Below are positions 1 through 5,767 of a stretch of DNA of 9,690 nt, piece after piece. The notes below the pieces were generated by a model. It was not told the origin of the DNA, made no database searches, and saw only the letters and a program-made list of their open reading frames with translations. Within the stretch, counting starts at the first letter, position 1, and every line of letters begins with the position of its first letter. This stretch comes from Candidatus Bathyarchaeota archaeon (lineage in GTDB: Archaea > Thermoproteota > Bathyarchaeia > 40CM-2-53-6). The stretch spans positions 1-9,690 of the forward strand of contig VBBH01000003.1 of the NCBI GenBank assembly GCA_005888695.1, in the 5' to 3' direction. A program made the position numbers and the translations under genes.

Positions 1-494
1 AGTACTGTACTGCCGAGGCCAGTATCGGCCATGGTGCCAACCATTCTAAGAAGCGGGTCCACATCTTTCGTTTTGAAAGTTGCGATCGTTACGTGCGGCA
101 TGAAAGAATCACCCTCAAATGCAAAGTTGCGTATCAGGCCACCAAGCTTTCCCACGAGTACCTCGTTCATCGAGCGTATTGTCCCTTTGGGATCATGCAA
201 TTTGAGATATACGACATCGGGAAAATAGGAGACTCCGTGAAAGATCACCATGGGCGCTTTGAAGAGCTGAAGTTCTCGTTCGATTAGGTGGAGAACAACC
301 GGTAAGTTCTCCTTTAACTGGTCATCCAGCCAGCCAACTAGCTTGAGAGTGACGTGGAAATAGGCTGGTACATGATACACATGCCTCGGATCAACAGTCT
401 TCAGTATCTCCTGAACATGGAAGATCCTGCCTGACATATCAGCAGGCACAGGAAGTACCACGGCAATGAAGGGGGTGGTTCTGGACCTGTCCAC
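1..494 (-). CDS. 2H-superfamily RNA ligase / 2',3'-cyclic phosphodiesterase-like protein, C-terminus cut by window edge
   Basis: The minus strand is open from a GTG at 494-492 to the left edge, giving 164 visible residues. The start of the domain reads TPFIAVVLPVP, the usual first beta strand of LigT/ThpR-type proteins. The two hallmark HxTx motifs are present: HVTL at residues 47-50 (in FHVTLKLVG) and HVTI at 134-137 (in PHVTIATF). In the 2H family these two histidines and threonines act on 2',3'-cyclic phosphate or 2'-5' linked RNA ends, in the cytoplasm. Family members are usually about 180-200 residues, so only a short tail should be missing. The GTG is the only ATG/GTG/TTG in frame after an upstream TGA, and it leaves the normal short lead before the first strand. 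No Shine-Dalgarno is visible. The exact substrate cannot be told from sequence. Short plus-strand open frames over this region lack family features and are shadows. Confidence 0.85.
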   Translation of the reverse strand, partial: MDRSRTTPFIAVVLPVPADMSGRIFHVQEILKTVDPRHVYHVPAYFHVTLKLVGWLDDQLKENLPVVLHLIERELQLFKAPMVIFHGVSYFPDVVYLKLHDPKGTIRSMNEVLVGKLGGLIRNFAFEGDSFMPHVTIATFKTKDVDPLLRMVGTMADTGLGSTV

Positions 495-593
495 ATACTC
501 TTTGTTATCGTCAACGGTCTGAATACTCAGACAAACTCACCACCAAAACCACACACTCGATCTATCTTTTTTCGAGATTCTGGCATGTGAGAT

Positions 594-603
594 CAAGATA
601 TAG
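594..603 (+). promoter_or_regulatory. TATA-like box upstream of the YVTN propeller gene
   Basis: The A/T-rich CAAGATATAG lies about 55 bases before the ATG at 657, which would give a leader of about 30 bases. A second, weaker candidate is CCTTAA at 625-630, which would give a leaderless message. This region lies between divergently transcribed genes. The choice between the two boxes is not settled by sequence. Confidence 0.35.
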
Positions 604-656
604 TCTAGGCATCGTTACCGTAAGCCTTAACCGCCATCCTAGCAACTTCACGGCTT

Positions 657-1661
657 ATGAAAATCCTTGCCAGATATCTCAATCTTATTATCCTTCTGAT
701 CCTTGCAACAGGTTCGAGCCTACCTCTCTTCATTACCAACGTGGCCTCAACTAAACCTCCAAGCTCAGGCGGTGGTAGCTTGCTGGCTACTATTATTGTC
801 GGAGACCGACCGGATGGAGTCGCGTACAATCCCTCCAACCAGATGGTGTACGTCACGGTTCTCGGCTCGGCGTACAATTCCCCAGGGACGGTCGCGGTGA
901 TCGATGGCAGGAGCAACAAGGTTGTCGCGAACTTGCAGGTTGACAGTAATCCTGAAGCAGTCGTCTACGATCCGGCCAACCAGCAAGTCTACGTGACGAG
1001 CTCAAGGTCCGTGTCCGTTATCAACAACGCGAATAAGATAATCAATACAATCAATGTGCCCTTCGGAGCCGTAGCTCTAGCATACGACTCGGTCAACAAT
1101 CATATCTACGTGGCGAGCGTATACTCGAACGTAGTTTCAGTGATCGACCCCTCAAAAAATACTGTCGTAGCTAGCATCGCCGTCAACTCTCCTAGTAATC
1201 TTGTCTACGACAGCTCTAGAGACTATGTCTATGCGTCAAGTGATTATGCACAGACCCTGACAGTGATAGATGCTTCAAGGAACAAAGTCATCGCATCAAC
1301 ACAAACCTGTTCTTACTGCGACCCAGAGGGCCTTGCTTTCTACCCGGCTACCGGAAGGGTCTATGTGGCAAACTTTGGAACGGGAAGCGTTTCTGTAATC
1401 AGCGACTCAACTAACAAAATCGTCGGCCAGGTCGTCGTGGGAAGCAACCCGTTCGGAGTACTCTACAACCCTGTCAACCAAAGAGTTTACGTGGCTAACT
1501 ATGCTAGCCGTACGGTGTCCGTCATAGACCCTTCGACCGACAGCGTTGTCTCTACCGTGGCAGCAGGCAACGGCCCTTGGAATCTCGCCTACGACAATGC
1601 GAACGACGACGTTTACGTAACAGACTTCGGCTCGAACACTGTGTCAGTAATCGCAGGCTAG
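657..1661 (+). CDS. Secreted seven-bladed YVTN beta-propeller protein
   Basis: The 334-residue product has a Lys/Arg-containing N-terminus, a hydrophobic segment (about residues 8-29) typical of a Sec signal peptide, and a Ser/Gly-rich spacer (about 36-41). Seven repeats of about 42 residues follow, each with the pattern (G/S)xxPxxVxYxxxxxxVYVxxxxxxxVxVID. Examples are RVYVANFGTGSVSVIS and DDVYVTDFGSNTVSVI. Seven repeats match one complete YVTN (NHL/WD40-like) propeller, a fold used for surface binding in archaea; the ligand is unknown. Blade five carries a CSYC pair (C218, C221) that could form a disulphide. The protein ends right after the last blade with no anchor, so it is probably released or loosely bound. 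The DNA after the stop encodes a membrane helix plus zinc ribbon in another frame (1750-1920), so this may be a truncated form of a once-anchored protein. The ATG start gives the signal peptide directly. Confidence 0.88.
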   Translation: MKILARYLNLIILLILATGSSLPLFITNVASTKPPSSGGGSLLATIIVGDRPDGVAYNPSNQMVYVTVLGSAYNSPGTVAVIDGRSNKVVANLQVDSNPEAVVYDPANQQVYVTSSRSVSVINNANKIINTINVPFGAVALAYDSVNNHIYVASVYSNVVSVIDPSKNTVVASIAVNSPSNLVYDSSRDYVYASSDYAQTLTVIDASRNKVIASTQTCSYCDPEGLAFYPATGRVYVANFGTGSVSVISDSTNKIVGQVVVGSNPFGVLYNPVNQRVYVANYASRTVSVIDPSTDSVVSTVAAGNGPWNLAYDNANDDVYVTDFGSNTVSVIAG

Positions 1662-1749
1662 GAGGGTCAAGCTGTCCGTAAGGACCTCCAAACGACTCCA
1701 AAGAGGAACATCGAGGCCGGTCTACCCTTTCCCATCACTTCTACACTAA

Positions 1750-1920
1750 CCATTACCCATAGGAATACCATACTTAGCTCTCGCTGGGATTGTAGCCATC
1801 TTTGCGATCCGACGAGAAAATCTCCGCAGGAAGCAAGCTAACGGAAGATGTCCTAGTTGCCGACATACGGCCGGACCAACAGAGACTCATTGCAATATCT
1901 GCGGGACAATCTTGGCCTGA
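1750..1920 (+). pseudogene. Remnant: membrane helix plus C-terminal CxxC zinc ribbon, no start codon
   Basis: This frame is open from just after a TAA (1747-1749) to the TGA at 1918-1920 but has no ATG, GTG or TTG before the conserved part. It encodes PLPIGIPYLALAGIVAIFAI, then a basic stretch (RRENLRRK), then CPSC-X10-CNIC, then a five-residue tail. A hydrophobic helix, an Arg/Lys stop-transfer and a terminal zinc ribbon is the same architecture as the C-terminus of the gene at 7623-8678. The frame differs from that of the propeller upstream. The propeller frame, read past its TAG at 1659, stays open to about 1820 and would need one +1 shift near 1750-1760 to join. I infer a decayed C-terminal anchor of the propeller protein or a fragment of a separate gene. 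A functional gene with an unusual start is less likely. Confidence 0.5.
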
Positions 1921-2078
1921 AGAAGTAGAAGGTCGATTCAATCAGATGGGCATTCTTGACCCTTAGGAGCTAGTCGCCTCATCCTATAATAGGATCATGG
2001 CTCAAATCAAGAAATCGCTCGACCTCGCGTCGGAGTTGAACTTGTCTGGATACGACTGATGTACTGATATTCTGTGAA
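1921..2078. other. Spacer before the Lrp-type gene, with promoter-like and coding-like sequence
   Basis: Together with 1662-1920 this makes a stretch of about 420 bases with no intact gene. It contains a TATA-like CCTATAATA (1983-1991) and a 20-codon open frame (1997-2059, starting MAQIKKSLDLASELN) that reads into the missing N-terminus of the next gene if one base is skipped near 2057. No RNA gene or repeat was seen. Confidence 0.5.
1983..1991 (+). promoter_or_regulatory. TATA-like box for the Lrp-type regulator
   Basis: CCTATAATA is the best A/T-rich box ahead of the regulator. An archaeal start site about 25 bases downstream would fall near 2010-2015. That is after the ATG at 1997 but before the TTG codons at 2036 and 2042 and the ATG at 2079. 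Confidence 0.4.
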
Positions 2079-2978
2079 ATGAGCTTCAAGTACTTTGACT
2101 ACCCGGGCAAGAATCGTCGGCCCAGCCCGAAAGAAATTGGGGCGAAGCTACACCTCGACGAAAGGACGGTCAGGCTGCGCACGGCTAAGATGGAGAAGGA
2201 AGGCTTCATCCAGTATTATCAAACTGTCCCAAACTTGTGGCTGCTCGGCAACCCGTTAGCCAGTCTCTACAATTTCCAAGCGACAAGCATAACAGCCAAG
2301 CGAGATGCTCTCCAGAAGGCTCGAGACGAAGACGACGTTATCGACATCGCAGATTTTCTCGGCGTCGGCTTCGGCCTAACAATATCAGCCCGAACAGAAC
2401 AACAAGCGCATGAACGAGCGAAAAGGATCGCAGAGCACATTGGCATCGAAACCTTTCAAGCAAATCCTCCACGACAATTCCCCCAGCCTCGTAAATCACT
2501 CGACAAGCTGGATTGGCAGGTCATCAAGGCACTCCGTTACCATGCACTGAGACCCACCAAGAAAATCGCTGAAGAGCTCAAAATAACCTACCGAATGGCA
2601 GAGTATACGATCGGAAAACTCTTCGAATCACGTGCACTATCGACAAGAGCCATTATCAATGCAAGCGAGCCGAAAGGAATCATTTTCTATTCATTGAACT
2701 TGAGACTGGATGAAAAATTGAGGCATCCGGCAATTCATAATCTTCGCGAAATCTACGGGAAAAGGGTCTGGTGGCATTTCAGCCCTCCAGGACACACCGT
2801 CACGCTATTCCTCTTCGCCACGTCCATTGCACGAGCTGAGGACGACCTCATCGAGGCACTGTCCAAGACAGGGGTTCTTGATGGTTCGATGACTATCTTC
2901 AAGGGCTGGGTTGAGCCTAGGAGACCAAGCTGGATTGATAGACGAGTAGAAGAAATGATTGGCGCAAGGCCAGAATAG
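2079..2978 (+). CDS. Lrp/AsnC-type transcriptional regulator with two winged-helix domains; 5' end probably incomplete
   Basis: The 299-residue reading from ATG 2079 shows a first HTH at about residues 16-43 (SPKEIGAKLHLDERTVRLRT, then a KMEKEGF wing). A middle alpha/beta region follows (about 50-130), then a second AsnC-type HTH at about 141-187 (LDKLDWQVIKALRYHALRPT, then IAEEL and YTIGKLFE), and a C-terminal RAM-like alpha/beta domain. Tandem Lrp-like regulators of about 300 residues occur in archaea. They bind DNA as oligomers and often sense amino acids or other small ligands; the target here is unknown. The first helix of the N-terminal HTH is missing from the ATG start. Reading the same frame further upstream gives LDTTDVLIFCEM, which looks like the lost helix, but there is no standard start before the in-frame TGA at 2037-2039. 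A +1 shift from the small frame at 1997-2059 would restore it. It precedes the ABM-like gene by 85 bases and may regulate it. Confidence 0.8.
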   Translation: MSFKYFDYPGKNRRPSPKEIGAKLHLDERTVRLRTAKMEKEGFIQYYQTVPNLWLLGNPLASLYNFQATSITAKRDALQKARDEDDVIDIADFLGVGFGLTISARTEQQAHERAKRIAEHIGIETFQANPPRQFPQPRKSLDKLDWQVIKALRYHALRPTKKIAEELKITYRMAEYTIGKLFESRALSTRAIINASEPKGIIFYSLNLRLDEKLRHPAIHNLREIYGKRVWWHFSPPGHTVTLFLFATSIARAEDDLIEALSKTGVLDGSMTIFKGWVEPRRPSWIDRRVEEMIGARPE

Positions 2979-3014
2979 CTGGCCAAGATTTTGAATGAAT
3001 TGTGAAATCCGGAA

Positions 3015-3027
3015 AGCGCATAGCGCT
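3015..3027. repeat. Inverted repeat, possible operator
   Basis: AGCGC-ATA-GCGCT has two perfect five-base arms around a three-base centre. It sits a few bases before the TATA-like box (3033-3038) of the next gene and just after the Lrp-type regulator gene. A regulator site is plausible, but an arm this short can arise by chance. Confidence 0.35.
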
Positions 3028-3032
3028 CTGGG

Positions 3033-3038
3033 TTAAAT
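3033..3038 (+). promoter_or_regulatory. TATA-like box of the ABM-like gene
   Basis: TTAAAT is centred about 28 bases before the ATG at 3064. That is the spacing expected for a leaderless archaeal transcript, and no Shine-Dalgarno is present before the ATG. Confidence 0.5.
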
Positions 3039-3063
3039 CGAATAGGCAGACAATGCTCGAGGC

Positions 3064-3348
3064 ATGGCATACCTAATGGTTAGAACAAGGGTGAAGGATT
3101 TTGCGAACTGGAAAACGATCTTCGAGCAGCACGCCACGACCCGCCAACATAACGGCTCCAAGGGTGGATACTTTTTCCGCAACGCTGACAATCCGTACGA
3201 AACAGTATTCCTATTGGAGTGGGACAACCTTCAGAATGCCCGCAAATTCGCCACGGATCCATCTGTACAGGCCGTCCTAATGCAAGCAGGTCTCACGGAC
3301 AACCCTGACGTCTATTTCCTAGAGGCAGTTTCAAAGCCTGCCCACTGA
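3064..3348 (+). CDS. Small dimeric alpha/beta-barrel (ABM-like) protein
   Basis: The 94-residue protein begins with a beta strand (AYLMVRTRVKDF), then WKTIFEQH, a GSKGGYFFRNADNP turn, a strand VFLLEWDN, a helix NARKFATDPSVQAVLMQAG and a closing strand VYFLEAV. This order and length match the antibiotic-biosynthesis-monooxygenase-like group of ferredoxin-like folds, which dimerise into a barrel. The family includes cofactor-free oxygenases, haem-handling proteins and many members of unknown role, so no reaction is assigned. H23 and W53 lie at positions that could face the cavity, which is inference. There is no signal peptide or membrane segment, so it is cytoplasmic. It appears to have its own promoter and follows the Lrp-type regulator on the same strand. 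The ATG agrees with the TATA spacing. Confidence 0.75.
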   Translation: MAYLMVRTRVKDFANWKTIFEQHATTRQHNGSKGGYFFRNADNPYETVFLLEWDNLQNARKFATDPSVQAVLMQAGLTDNPDVYFLEAVSKPAH

Positions 3349-3391
3349 GTCAGAGACAAGCTTTCGCTAACTCCGCCAACTCCCTTCTTCC

Positions 3392-3398
3392 TTTATCT
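3392..3398 (+). promoter_or_regulatory. TATA-like box of the TMEM175-like gene
   Basis: TTTATCT lies about 40 bases before the ATG at 3435, predicting a start site near 3420 and a leader of about 15 bases. The earlier ATG at 3410 would lie upstream of that site. Confidence 0.35.
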
Positions 3399-3434
3399 AC
3401 AACAGGAAAATGAACAGCTCCACAGTCATAAAAG

Positions 3435-4070
3435 ATGACTCAGAAGGAAGGATACGCCCGTCCACGACCGAGGATTGAGACTCTCGTTGATCTTATCTTT
3501 GGATTGTCGCTGTCGATTGGTGCAGTTGCGCTCATAACTGCCAGTGCCCCATCTAGCACGTATGACATCAACAGGCGCATACTCGCGTTCATCTTCACGG
3601 CCTCATTCCTCATAACTAACTGGATGGTCTACACCTACCAGATGAGCGTACTGCCAGTCGAAACTAACTTCGTGATTTACATGAACGTTGTCATGCTCAT
3701 ACTTGTTGCCACGGTCCCATACCTCTTGTACAATGTGGAGTTCGCGAATCCTAATCTCACTGTTCCGGAGTATTCCGCGATCCAAGACTATGCCTCCAGT
3801 CTCTTCGCAATCGACTTGGCAACTATTCTAGCAATACTCGCAAGCTTTTCCCACATAATATCCATTGAAGAGAAGGGACTAGTTGCTCCCCGGCTAGCGA
3901 AACAATTTCGACAGAGCAGGAACGTCCAAGCTGGTCTCTCCGTGATCGTGCTGATCTCTCTAGCCCCAATCTTCTGGGATCTATCATTATTCGGCGTCCA
4001 GCTACGGCTGTACATCTGGGTAATTCCAATCATCGTCTACTGGGTCAGGAGGAGCGTGCAGAGCCGATGA
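3435..4070 (+). CDS. Six-helix membrane protein, TMEM175/DUF1211-like
   Basis: The 211-residue product has six hydrophobic segments at about 16-37, 48-69, 79-100, 118-142, 168-188 and 190-208, matching one prokaryotic TMEM175 (DUF1211) unit. Helix 1 reads RIETLVDLIFGLSLS from residue 13. This aligns with the family start R-x-E-x-x-S-D-x-x-F and keeps R13, E15, D19 and F22, but has Val in place of the Ser in the usual Ser-Asp pair. Helix 2 (FTASFLITNWMVYTYQM) resembles the family stretch with a conserved Trp, but the usual histidines after it are absent. Archaeal and bacterial TMEM175 proteins form tetrameric potassium channels in the cytoplasmic membrane. Whether this divergent copy conducts ions is open. 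It appears to be a single-gene unit convergent with the 4303-5619 gene. Confidence 0.62.
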   Translation: MTQKEGYARPRPRIETLVDLIFGLSLSIGAVALITASAPSSTYDINRRILAFIFTASFLITNWMVYTYQMSVLPVETNFVIYMNVVMLILVATVPYLLYNVEFANPNLTVPEYSAIQDYASSLFAIDLATILAILASFSHIISIEEKGLVAPRLAKQFRQSRNVQAGLSVIVLISLAPIFWDLSLFGVQLRLYIWVIPIIVYWVRRSVQSR

Positions 4071-4129
4071 AGCCTGCAGCACGATATTCGTCGATCCTCG
4101 ATGACCCATAATGGCCTGCTGGCAGGATT

Positions 4130-4172
4130 CTGATTAGTCTCAGCAAACTGACAAGTTATCGCAGATAATCAG
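4130..4172. repeat. Inverted repeats in the convergent intergenic region
   Basis: CTGATTA (4130-4136) and TAATCAG (4166-4172) are perfect seven-base arms 29 bases apart. Nested inside is TTATC-GCA-GATAA (4156-4168) with perfect five-base arms. They lie after the TMEM175-like gene. They could fold as RNA or be a protein site, but a chance origin cannot be excluded. Confidence 0.3.
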
Positions 4173-4209
4173 GTTGCGTTGAAACCGTATGATAAAGTTG
4201 GTTCAAAGA

Positions 4210-4215
4210 TTTTTT
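4210..4215 (+). terminator. T-tract after the TMEM175-like gene
   Basis: Six T residues on the plus strand follow the gene ending at 4070. Archaeal termination often uses T-tracts without a hairpin. The distance of 140 bases makes this tentative. Confidence 0.25.
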
Positions 4216-4272
4216 CGAAGGATACTCATCACTCCGATAGTTGTTGTCAAGATGCCTAACTAATCCGACATT

Positions 4273-4289
4273 CAAAATCAAAGGAGAAA
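4273..4289 (-). terminator. T-rich tract after the anchored surface protein gene
   Basis: On the minus strand this reads TTTCTCCTTTGATTTTG and starts about 14 bases past the stop codon at 4303. It fits a T-rich archaeal terminator. Confidence 0.35.
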
Positions 4290-4302
4290 CGAGGACCGCT
4301 AG

Positions 4303-5619
4303 CTAGCCTGTCTTGTTCGGGTATAACGTGCACCCGGTTGGTGTGTCCAAGGAACTGTCAGTTCCGTACCATGGATACGCAGAGCCTGCGCAATGCCAAT
4401 AGTACGTGTAATCAATAGGAACTTTGTAAGTGTCTTGGGCATTGTCCGGGTTGACGATCTCTTTAACGCCCCCTAGAGAATCTATCCAGCCTTGTCCCGT
4501 CGTGAACTGGCTCTGCTCTTGGGCCCTGAACATGGCATAATCCATCTGGATCATTCTCTCATTATGTTGGGCTATCAACTGCGTCGCATGGGTCAACCTC
4601 TGGATCTCGGCCTGGAGCCACTGGGGATTGACCTTTACTGTAGGGATGATCATGGAGAACAGCTTGCCTACCTTCTGGAAATCACTCTTCGGTGCAGTGT
4701 AGCCCCAAAAGTATGTTGTCCAGGAATACCAGGTGAAGCCTGATCCCGGAACAGTAATAATGAATCGCGTTACAACAACCTGCAACAAATACTCGTATTG
4801 GACCCCTTGATCCGTATAAGTGAAGACGGCCTCAGCTCCGGTGTTCTGACCCGATCCGAGAGTCAATACGCGATTGACTAAGGATGGGTCGTTTATGATC
4901 TTCTCGATACTAACATCTGAATGAATGGTGTTCACAATTGGCCACAAGGCTCGATTGAGGGGCACGACCCTTCCAGTGTCGGTGCGGTCAACTCGAAGTC
5001 TGCCCTGAACAATCGATGTAATGTAGTCGACTGCGGGCAAGTAGCTGTTGATGAAGAGCTTCAAGCCTGCGTAGCATCCATATTGCCCACAAGCTAACCA
5101 CCAAGTTCCTGGAGCGCAAGTTGCATAGTAGCGTGTTACGGCATCGTAGCAAGAATAATTGACAGCATTAGCCACACTCAGGAATTCATAAGTAGGCTCA
5201 ACGTAGTACGGGAAGTCCGCTGACGAAAAGAAAATCCGGCTATTCCCGGTTGAGTCATGCGCAGTGAAATTGAAGTCCGCTCCCCCGAAGGGGTTTGTGT
5301 ATCGCTCCACCTTGGGTTGGCCGACCCATCCGTCCGGAACCATAATCGTATACGCTACTTGACCAGGGAAGTCTCTGTCACTCGCACTCGCAGCCTGAAA
5401 TCTCATCGATTGAGTGGGACTGTTAGTATTCGATCCACTTCCATTTCCGTTCGTACCATTCCCGTTCGAACCATTATTGTTCGAAGAGCCGTTGCCCGAA
5501 GGAGCGGATGGTCGAGGATATACTAAGACAACGGCAGTGGCGGCCAATACTATCAACACGATCGCGATGATAATAACTCGAACGTCCAATCCCTTGTTTG
5601 CAGCAGGAAATTCTTGCAA
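4303..5619 (-). CDS. Membrane-anchored extracellular protein with Gly/Asn/Ser linker, unknown function
   Basis: The 438-residue product starts at a TTG (5619-5617) with an AGAGGAG purine run four bases before it. There is no in-frame ATG close upstream. One helix (about residues 14-34) after a short N-terminus suggests an uncleaved anchor with the rest outside. A low-complexity linker (about 38-70) built of SNGNG/TNGNG units follows, then a large ectodomain. That domain contains a cluster of four cysteines (in NYSCYD, ATCAPG, LACGQYGC) and two more near the end (YWHCAG, PTGCTL), suggesting disulphides. Several N-x-S/T sequons are present. The C-terminal part has a long amphipathic helix (AEIQRLTHATQLIAQHNERM) followed by a Trp/Tyr-rich segment with VKEIVNPDN, YKVPIDYTYYW and WYGTDSSLD. 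From memory, this resembles the tail of uncharacterised bacterial and archaeal proteins that end with a GV.xY.DP...VPxGYxYxW pattern. No enzymatic motif was found. Confidence 0.8.
   Translation of the reverse strand: MQEFPAANKGLDVRVIIIAIVLIVLAATAVVLVYPRPSAPSGNGSSNNNGSNGNGTNGNGSGSNTNSPTQSMRFQAASASDRDFPGQVAYTIMVPDGWVGQPKVERYTNPFGGADFNFTAHDSTGNSRIFFSSADFPYYVEPTYEFLSVANAVNYSCYDAVTRYYATCAPGTWWLACGQYGCYAGLKLFINSYLPAVDYITSIVQGRLRVDRTDTGRVVPLNRALWPIVNTIHSDVSIEKIINDPSLVNRVLTLGSGQNTGAEAVFTYTDQGVQYEYLLQVVVTRFIITVPGSGFTWYSWTTYFWGYTAPKSDFQKVGKLFSMIIPTVKVNPQWLQAEIQRLTHATQLIAQHNERMIQMDYAMFRAQEQSQFTTGQGWIDSLGGVKEIVNPDNAQDTYKVPIDYTYYWHCAGSAYPWYGTDSSLDTPTGCTLYPNKTG
5441..5485. repeat. Three tandem 15-base repeats encoding the Gly/Asn linker
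   Basis: The copies are CCATTTCCGTTCGTA, CCATTCCCGTTCGAA and CCATTATTGTTCGAA. The first two match at 13 of 15 bases and the last two at 12 of 15. On the minus strand each codes five residues (TNGNG, SNGNG, SNNNG) of the extracellular linker. The five-codon unit keeps frame, so copy number can change linker length without breaking the gene. Confidence 0.75.
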
Positions 5620-5623
5620 TATA

Positions 5624-5630
5624 CTCCTCT
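5624..5630 (-). promoter_or_regulatory. Ribosome binding site supporting a TTG start
   Basis: The minus strand reads AGAGGAG, then TATA, then the TTG at 5619-5617. This is a usable Shine-Dalgarno at short spacing, and it supports TTG as the start of the anchored surface protein. Confidence 0.5.
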
Positions 5631-5654
5631 GTCCTAATGCATGTGAGTTCCAGC

Positions 5655-5661
5655 AATTAAG
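5655..5661 (-). promoter_or_regulatory. TATA-like box of the anchored surface protein gene
   Basis: On the minus strand CTTAATT is about 38 bases before the TTG start. This predicts a start site near 5632 that would include the AGAGGAG ribosome site. Another A/T-rich box, AATTAATT at 5698-5705, is possible. The 148-base gap after the upstream minus gene also favours a separate promoter. Confidence 0.35.
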
Positions 5662-5767
5662 AGATGGTGGTTAAGTCTTCGCATTCGACGATGTTCCAAT
5701 TAATTCGATAGGCTTCCTCTGGTTTGTCGAAGTTTCCTTTGGGTATCTCCGAAAGTCTTCGCCTTCC

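Noticed and set aside
31..287. Two short plus-strand open frames
   Set aside because: They overlap the 2H gene on the other strand, which has clear family motifs. Their translations show no domain.
605..986. Minus-strand open frames within the YVTN gene
   Set aside because: They are antisense shadows of the repeat-encoding sequence, which is well supported on plus.
3410..3478. A 22-codon upstream open frame overlapping the TMEM175-like start
   Set aside because: Its ATG would lie before the start site predicted from the TATA-like box at 3392-3398, so it is probably not in the message.
5673..5762. Ten-base direct repeat AAGTCTTCGC at 5673-5682 and 5753-5762
   Set aside because: It is short and there is no other sign of a mobile element or attachment site, so chance is adequate.
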